In this document: piece by piece, positions 57,369 through 64,000 of the stretch
How positions within the stretch are numbered: position 1 is the stretch's first letter
Layout of the letters: every line of letters begins with the position of its first letter
Program-made: the position numbers and the translations under genes
Notes under the pieces: generated by a model
What the model was told of the DNA's origin: nothing
What the model saw: only the letters and a program-made list of their open reading frames with translations
Databases searched by the model: none
Assembly (NCBI RefSeq): GCF_029867415.1
Contig: NC_081183.1
Location: 144,456,798 to 144,520,797 of the forward strand
DNA from: Vicia villosa
Lineage: Eukaryota > Streptophyta > Magnoliopsida > Fabales > Fabaceae
DNA: 64,000 nt
Direction of reading: 5' to 3'

Positions 57369-58466
57369 TTAGTGGTTCTGGTTTTTACAAAATTACGCAT
57401 TCTTAATTTTTCTACACCTATTAAAATTGTTGGTTTGTTGTCAATCCACACAATTGTCCATTATAATCTTAATATTTTATTCAACTATATAATAACTTAT
57501 TTTCACCATTTTTTCTCTCTCTTCACCTTTTTAGTTTTCTATCCTAATCTCTATACTCCATTTTCTCTTTATAAGAAAATGGTATTTATGATCCAAAAAA
57601 ATTTAATGAAAAATGGTATACAGGAAAAAATTTATTATTAATCTAACTTTTTTTATATAAAAAAATTTACTATTCATTCAGATATTTATGTAAATGATAC
57701 TTAAACATAAACAATATTTGTATACGGAAAAAATCTATTATTAACGTAAATATTTTTATATGCGAAAAATGATATTTATGATTCAAAATTTTTTTATTAA
57801 AAAATGGTATAAGGGGAAAAATTTACGATTGATATAAATATTTTTTTATACGAAATTTTACTATTCATTCAAATATGTTTATAAATGATACCTACACAAA
57901 AGTAATATTTGTATACGAAAAAAATTTATTATTGACCTAAATATTTTTATATAAAAAATAGTATTTATAATCCGAATTTTTTATATTCTAAAATGGTATA
58001 CGGGGAAAAAATCTATTATAGATCTAAATATTTTTATATACGAAAATTTATTATTGATCCAGATATTTTTGTAAACGATACCTAAACATAAATAATATTT
58101 TTATATGGGAAAAAATTTATTATTGATCTTAATATTTTTCTATATGAAAAATGGTATTTATTATCAAAAAAAATTTAATTAAAAAATGGTATACGGAAAC
58201 AATTCTATTCTTGATCTAAATATTTTTATATATATATGAAAATTTACAATTGGCCGAGTTCGAGTTCTTCACGAACTTTTTTTTAGCTCAAACTCCACTC
58301 GTTTAGAATTGGCCGAGTTTAACTTCGAGTTTGAGCTCCTCACGAACTTTTTTTCCAGCTCAAACTCGACCTGTTATAAGTTCATGAACATCTCAATTCA
58401 ACTCATTAGGTTTATTTTGTTTGATTCAACTCAGTTATCTCCCAGACTTAAAAGTAATTTCTTAAA

Positions 58467-58488
58467 GTATATATATATATATATATAT
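58467..58488. repeat. (TA)n microsatellite, duplication copy 2
   Basis: A short tract orthologous in position to 47083-47138. Confidence 0.88.
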
Positions 58489-58827
58489 TACATTTTCAAT
58501 TAATATTTTTTTAAATAAAATAAAATTTATAAGATTGAAATTTATACGATGTTGATTCTATTTGTATAATTTTTTTAGAATATAAATTATCAATTAAAGC
58601 GTTAGATTAAAAAAAGATAGTGTTAAGATTCTGAACTATTTTCGAGTTAGTTTAGTTTATTTTCGAGTTAGTTTAGTTTATTGTCTGCCATAGGTGTTAG
58701 TGTAGTACCTTTAACCTCATTGGTGTTAGTGTACTACCTTTGGCTTTAACCTCATTATAAAATGATAGAAATTATAATCATATTGAAATTATCCTCATTC
58801 TCTTTCTCTCACAATCTTTCTCAGACA

Positions 58828-59100
58828 ATGGAACGTAGAGGTTATACTTTCTGGGCCGCTGATGAAGAGAATGCGCTTGCTGACGGTGTCCGCCGCTACC
58901 ATATTCCCCCGTTTGCAAAAGAAGCACAATGGAACAAAATTTTAGGTGACCCAAACTTCGTTATCTTGGCTCATTGAACATGGCAATCATTGAGTAACAA
59001 ATGGAGATGTATTCATCAGTTTTATGAGGATGCAGCTGGGGTGGAGGAGGATGTAGCTGGGGTGGAAGATGCCGTTGAAAAATGCCTCAAGACCCTCACA
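58828..59100 (+). pseudogene. MYB-like gene, broken copy
   Basis: Identical in translation to the gene at 47477 for 49 residues, then a stop at 58975-58977 (TGA where copy 1 has CGA, Arg). After the stop the reading RTWQSLSNKWR region continues to match as xTWQSLSNKWR up to EDAVE. At about 59081 the sequence passes into element E's LTR. It is therefore inactivated twice, by a nonsense change and by truncation. Confidence 0.85.
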
Positions 59101-60683
59101 AGCACACTGCAACGGTAGCTCAGGTGTGAGCCCAAGATCACATGATCGGGGCTGTCCCATTGATCACAAAGCCCGGGACATAACGCAACCTAGCCCCCGG
59201 CCCGCTTCGTTTCAAGCATACACACGCATCAATCGCCAATCACACAAGCACACAATCCCAATTGTTTAACCGAAACAACGGGCATCAACAATATATTCAT
59301 GTCTCATCACAATATGGCATTCATATTTCAACATAATGTAGCAATAAAGTGCAATGAGATTAATTCATTCTAATCATGCATAATTCACATATTAAAATTA
59401 CCACATCCATATTCATATATGACAATAGCATGTTTAAATACCAATTAAACAAGTCTCACATGACTAAGGAGACATCCGGTTCCCTTTACGGAACGAAACT
59501 GTTCTCGGGGGAAAATAACAAGATTCAATTTCACTCGACAAGACACTAAGTTGGGTTAAAATATAATTAAATCAATCATTCTGATTTGGGGACCAATTTT
59601 ATTAGAAAGTACACGTCGCTAGCTTTCCAACGATATAAAGTTTGCGCAATTCCGATACCCGAGCCGAAAGTTACGAATTTCCGAAGTTTGCTGATTTTTG
59701 CACTTTTGCCCAGGGTAACCGGTTACCCAGAAGCCAGTAACCGGTTACTGACATGAAAAATGCCCAGAAACGCAAATTTACACAGAGTAACCGGTTACCC
59801 AAATGCCAGTAACCGATTACCCTGAAGCAGAATCAATTTTTCTGCATTTTAAGGGTTCTATAACAGTCCCAAATGCTCTATAATGAATCCCCTGCACTAC
59901 CAATACAGTCCCAAAAATTTTATATCACACATATATTCATAATCATCAACATGCAACATATACTCATCAATTTAGCAAGTTGATCACATGCAATATGGAT
60001 TATCACTCAAACCCCAATTCCCAACATAAACCCTTGCATACAAATTCCCCAAGGTATCTAACTAAGGACTCACCTTGCTAAAAAGGAGGTTGAGAGGATG
60101 ATCATGCAGCCACTGAACCCTCACCATAGCCAGAGTTTCACTTCATCTCCATCAAACCCGTATCCACTCTTTAACACACAATCAGCATGCATATCCCAAT
60201 TTCAAACTCGTTTTTCTCCTTCAAAACAGAAGCTATAAACATGAACCTTATATGCAAATTGAAGAGAATTTCGTTAGCTTTCCAATGGGACCAGAATCGA
60301 TACAATCGGAGTTATGAGCAAGGAGTTATGACCTGTTTTGTGGGTGCTGTCCATGGTGTGCGAAAATGGAGATATGAGCTTCTTTCTCCTTTTTCTCTTA
60401 AGCTCTTCTGTCTCTTTCCTTCATAATTTTGACTTGCATGACTCTACCACCAAACATGACCTTATGTTCCCATGCAACCTAGAGAAAAATGTCCATTATG
60501 CCCTCCAACTGAGTGGTAATTACCAATATGCCACTTAGTTGGATTCTAACTAATTCCATTGCCTCTCTTAAGACTTCTAATACAATTGTGCTTAGATGAT
60601 ATGGACTAAGACCAAAGTGCATTTTAATTATCAGTTAACCAATTTAATGATAATTACCAGTGTCGGAGAGTCGGGGTATTACA
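59082..60683 (-). repeat. Element E 3' LTR, truncated
   Basis: On the minus strand it starts TGTAATACCCCGACTCTCCG. It carries four palindromes at 59715, 59737, 59787 and 59809. It ends where D's LTR has CACCTGAGCTACCGTTGCAG, GTGTGC and GTGAG, about 900 bases short. Confidence 0.8.
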
Positions 60684-60696
60684 TTCTCCCCCCCTT
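60684..60696 (-). promoter_or_regulatory. Element E polypurine tract
   Basis: On the minus strand AAGGGGGGGAGAA precedes the LTR, identical to element D's tract. Confidence 0.75.
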
Positions 60697-63600
60697 AAAT
60701 AGAATTCGTCCTCGAATTCTTTTCGATCACCACGAAAACAAACTGTTCACATCTCTCCTGACAAGGGGATGAATGTTCCTTACACTCCTTGTACGAATAG
60801 CCTTATGACTCTGCTTGAGCATAGCTCCACCAGAGGAAATACAATCTGCCAGCACTTGCATTCCACTCTGCATAATTAGAACCTTAACTCTCAAGCAACA
60901 CGTCTATCCAGATACTTCGTCTTGACATATCTGGGGAAAGATCCTTCCAGGGTCCTTGACCTTCACTGCTCTACACTGAATCTCCAAAACTTCAAAAGCA
61001 CTAATAATCCACTCAGCTCTTTGAATTACTCCAAAAAGTATTTCCAAGTTGGCCCATAGACAACACCTCTCGAGTTTATGGTGGATCCTCGAGTGACTGG
61101 AATGAACGAAACGCTGCTTCGACAATTTCCCTTAGGAAGATACTTTCATCCCAACATAAAATCCTACAAATAGTCCATTCATTCCTACCTCTGACTTATC
61201 TGATTCTCCCTTGATCTGTTGCGCTACTCTGATTCCAACAAGCCACACACACCTTGAAATCCTCCGAGTCACGTTATATCCATAATTCACTTAGTTCCCA
61301 TTAATACACAATAATTCCTTATCTACAGTCGTCCAATTACAACACGTGCCAGAACTCTATATACATCCATCATCGACTACTACTCTTTGAAGTTGCGTAC
61401 TTTCCAGAATCAAGCTTCTACTTACTCTGCCATTCCATATAGTTCATCTACCACAACTTAGGTACACGTTTCATCTTTAGGACATTGAAACCCAAATGCT
61501 CATTGACTTAGAAATCGTCCTTCGTTACTAATTTTCATAGTGTATAACCGTTATGTCTGTCATTTCAACAAATCTTGTGGCTCAACCGGTATGTCGAACC
61601 CTTCACGACGTACTGCAGCTCATGATAACTCTAGCATTTCTACACAACTTTTACCCAACCATACACCTTCATTCTCTTAGCGTAGTATCACCTCTGATAA
61701 CTCGTGCGACTTACTGATATAACAATACCCCCATAGCCACACTCCATTCTCACAGTCATCTAATGTTTGTTCCACCTCTGAACTAAATTCCTTGGCGGCT
61801 GCATCCTTCATTGCGGTGCTTCTAACAGTTAGAGTATAGCCACAATGCAAGAAATTGCACTTTGCACTTCGAAGATCTCTCTTATAAACTCCTTAGCAGT
61901 TCTCAAACCAAAATGTTCACGCTCTACCAAGATTAACACTTCTCCACTCAGAGTATCTAGCGACACCTTACCAGACACATCACACATCGAGCCGATCCAA
62001 GATACAATTCAAATATTCCATCGTCGGTCGCCAATGGTACATGATAGCCACTCACCATGCTGACCAGGATATCATGACCTCACATGAGTCCCCCTTTAGA
62101 CACTCATGCAAAATTGCCAACTTAACACTTCACGAAACGAGAACGTCCCCAAGGTACAATTTGATACTAACTCACGTGATCACGATCACTCAGAGTCTCC
62201 ATAAGTATAGTATTGGATTTTGATCCATTTCACCATCGCCTGCCTAGTTATTCCTCTACTATCGAGCGCGACATATGGATTCTCATCCCACATACCTTAT
62301 GAGAGTCTGGATTTGCGTCTCATGAGTATCACATCAGAATTCTACCTTGAGCTTCGGATCACCCTTGTCTCACACACGTCGGAAAAAGGATGACTCACGC
62401 ATCTTGTGCACGATAGCGATACTGTGGCATTATACCCGTCTGGTAGTACCAACATGGTGGTCCAACTCCGAGACCATGTACCCAGGTAACCTACCTCTGT
62501 GGCGTATAACGATATCCACGTGTATCCTAAAGTCACAACCGACAAGTGTCTGAACAGACCTCCAATAGGTTCATCGTTCCTCAAGTCTTTCGAATCACAC
62601 TCCTCAGGATGCTAAGACCTAAGAGTGCTACACATCAAGGTTACTTACTCGGAAGGCCAAAACGCCAAGCACGAAGATTGAAGTTCAACTTCGGATTACC
62701 ATGCAGTGCGCGTACCCACTCGTCCCACGCATGCATGAGATTCCAAGGGTAATTCAGTCCAGATAGGAATACTATGGTTCCTAACAACCAACTCAACTGC
62801 GATCATCCTACTGACGTTCCAGATAGATCTTAGTTCTTACTCGCCTGAACGCCCAATGTCAAGTGTAGTTCTATGGCTTCACTCGGGGTCAGACGAACAA
62901 CAACTAACAAGAACTTAGGTCACTGCATTTCACGCTTCTACATCATTTCATATTCCATCTAGCGTAGTTCTAGAACTTAAATATAAAATGATGAGAACAG
63001 AAATACACATCCTCTTCTATCGACCGGGTATTCAAGCCCCACCTAATCGTAAGCTACCACGCTCGTACATTCCACCAACCCTTACTAGGAAACTACTCTC
63101 GCTTAGGGTGCTTCAAGTTGGATCAGGATCTAATACTCCGTCCATCCAACTATTGTCCGTACCTGCACAATCAGAAAGGTCTAACTCTTCTATTCGCATT
63201 TCCAGGGGTCATTCTGTCCTATCAGCTCACCTGTCATACTTAACACCAGCAACATCATCAGTACTGAATCCTACTAATTCCCAGCTCAACACCTTCGGAG
63301 AATCTCACTTACAAGGCTCCTACTCAATTCTATTTGGATTTTCCTTGCTATTACCAAGACTTAGAGAAATTTTACTTCGTCCAATCAAAATCCTGGGGGT
63401 TCTAGCTGTCTCAATCCACACCTTCGTAGTTCGGGTATTACTTCTTTGCGTCAAACGCTCCTCTTAATCCTGACAACTCCAATATTTCCCACTTACAACA
63501 TCCAACAATTCATTACTCATCTCACTCCAACAACTTAGGTTCACAACCTTGCAGGTCTTACGAGTCCTCGTGGCGGCTCTGCCGTAATTCTACTGTCTCG

Positions 63601-63730
63601 CACTCAGTCGAAGAGTTGATCAAGTTCAACAACTGAGTGAGACTTCAGTAAAATCTGGCTAGCAACGCACACTTGAGAGAAGGAAAAGGAATTGCTAGTG
63701 ATGTCTCATGGTTCGGCCGAGAATCGACCT
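60697..63730 (-). other. Element E internal region, no recognised genes
   Basis: A colinear, diverged and somewhat shorter version of element D's internal region on the opposite strand. Frames such as 62988-63467 on the plus strand (159 codons) have no known domain and no open counterpart in D, so they are not called as genes. Confidence 0.55.
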
Positions 63731-63742
63731 GCTCTGATACCA
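63731..63742 (-). promoter_or_regulatory. Element E primer-binding site
   Basis: On the minus strand TGGTATCAGAGC, two bases after the LTR end, identical to element D's site. Confidence 0.8.
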
Positions 63743-63744
63743 AC

Positions 63745-64000
63745 TGTAACACCCCATACATAACTGACTAGTATATTATGCATGAAACGTTAAAATTGAT
63801 ATTGAGTACATACAAAAGCTATAGATATAGAGAGATCCATATAAAATACAACATGAAATTCTACTAAGAATTACAACACATGTGTCTTCAATGGATCTGC
63901 ACAGCGGAAAATGAGATCTGACGAGGTCTCCGAGCCGTCACCACTTTAAGCCGTCAATCCGAACCTGCTATCTGTCAAACGCTACTAAACTGCACCTGAA
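63745..64000 (-). repeat. Element E 5' LTR, partial at window end
   Basis: On the plus strand it begins TGTAACACCCCATACATAAC, the intact form of the terminus that D has as TATAACACCCCATACATAA. The rest lies outside the window. Confidence 0.78.

Larger units (their letters stand above)
48021..59081 (+). repeat. Segmental tandem duplication, copy 2 (split by element D)
   Basis: It matches copy 1 from TGTCCGTTTGTCACTCC. It is interrupted at 48488 by element D and resumes at 57369 with the same sequence (AGTGGTTCTGG). It lacks the inverted-repeat element of copy 1 and ends abruptly at about 59081 inside the MYB-like gene, where a truncated LTR of element E begins. Confidence 0.85.
59082..64000 (-). 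mobile_element. Element E: inverted, truncated relative of element D
   Basis: It reads right to left. A 5' LTR starts at 63745 and runs past the window end. PBS (TGGTATCAGAGC on the minus strand) is at 63731-63742. The internal region of about 3.0 kb ends at 60697, followed by a polypurine tract (60684-60696) and a 3' LTR from 60683 leftwards to about 59082. That LTR lacks roughly its last 900 bases and meets the broken MYB-like gene without a target-site duplication. Similarity to D is clear but well below that between D's own LTRs. No retroviral domain was recognised. Confidence 0.82.

Noticed and set aside
62988..63467. 159-codon plus-strand frame in element E
   Set aside because: It is antisense to the element and not open in element D; probably chance in a GC-richer stretch.

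Overview
The window is nuclear DNA of a flowering plant. A papilionoid legume is most likely: low GC, long (TA)n tracts, SIRE/Maximus-like Ty1-copia elements, Tat/Ogre-like Ty3-gypsy remnants and large Tekay-like LTRs. That assignment rests on recalled families, not a search. Most of the 64 kb is transposable-element sequence around one well-formed spliced gene and two small genes.

Layout. 1-4.9 kb: decayed LTR-like fragments, a small intact gene on the minus strand (992-1285, DUF7722-like), a cluster of palindromic MITEs inside (TA)n tracts, and a (CT)n tract. 4.94-25.94 kb: a three-level nest. An old minus-strand copia element (C, 4942-25938) was entered by a plus-strand SIRE-like element (A, 5883-24349, target-site duplication ATTAT). 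A was entered in its pol gene by a minus-strand SIRE-like element (B, 9313-18908, duplication ATCTA). B is very young: its LTRs differ by three substitutions and one G-run length. The right LTR of C also holds a LINE/SINE-like insertion with a 15-bp duplication. 26.3-36.6 kb: a Mutator-type MITE with a 10-bp duplication, an RNase H fragment, the 3' end and LTR of another copia element, a decayed Tat-lineage gypsy element with its antisense ORF, and a second gypsy remnant on the minus strand.

37.3-42.6 kb: a six-exon gene for a 702-residue BAH plus twin-Agenet chromatin-reader protein; all splice phases close. Its first intron holds a 34-bp tandem array, nine units, loaded with ACGT (G-box) cores. 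Next to the array is a phase-compatible candidate alternative first exon.

44.0-59.1 kb: a roughly 4-kb tandem duplication. Each copy carries a small MYB-like gene; copy 1 is open and copy 2 is broken. Copy 1 holds a long-inverted-repeat element carrying a captured NB-ARC (NLR) fragment. Copy 2 is split by element D (48489-57368, duplication TTAGT), a LARD-like retrotransposon with 2.6-kb LTRs and no recognisable gag or pol. 59.1-64.0 kb: an inverted, older, truncated relative of D (element E) that runs off the window. D and E conserve a fixed-spacing set of 12-nt palindromes in their LTRs.
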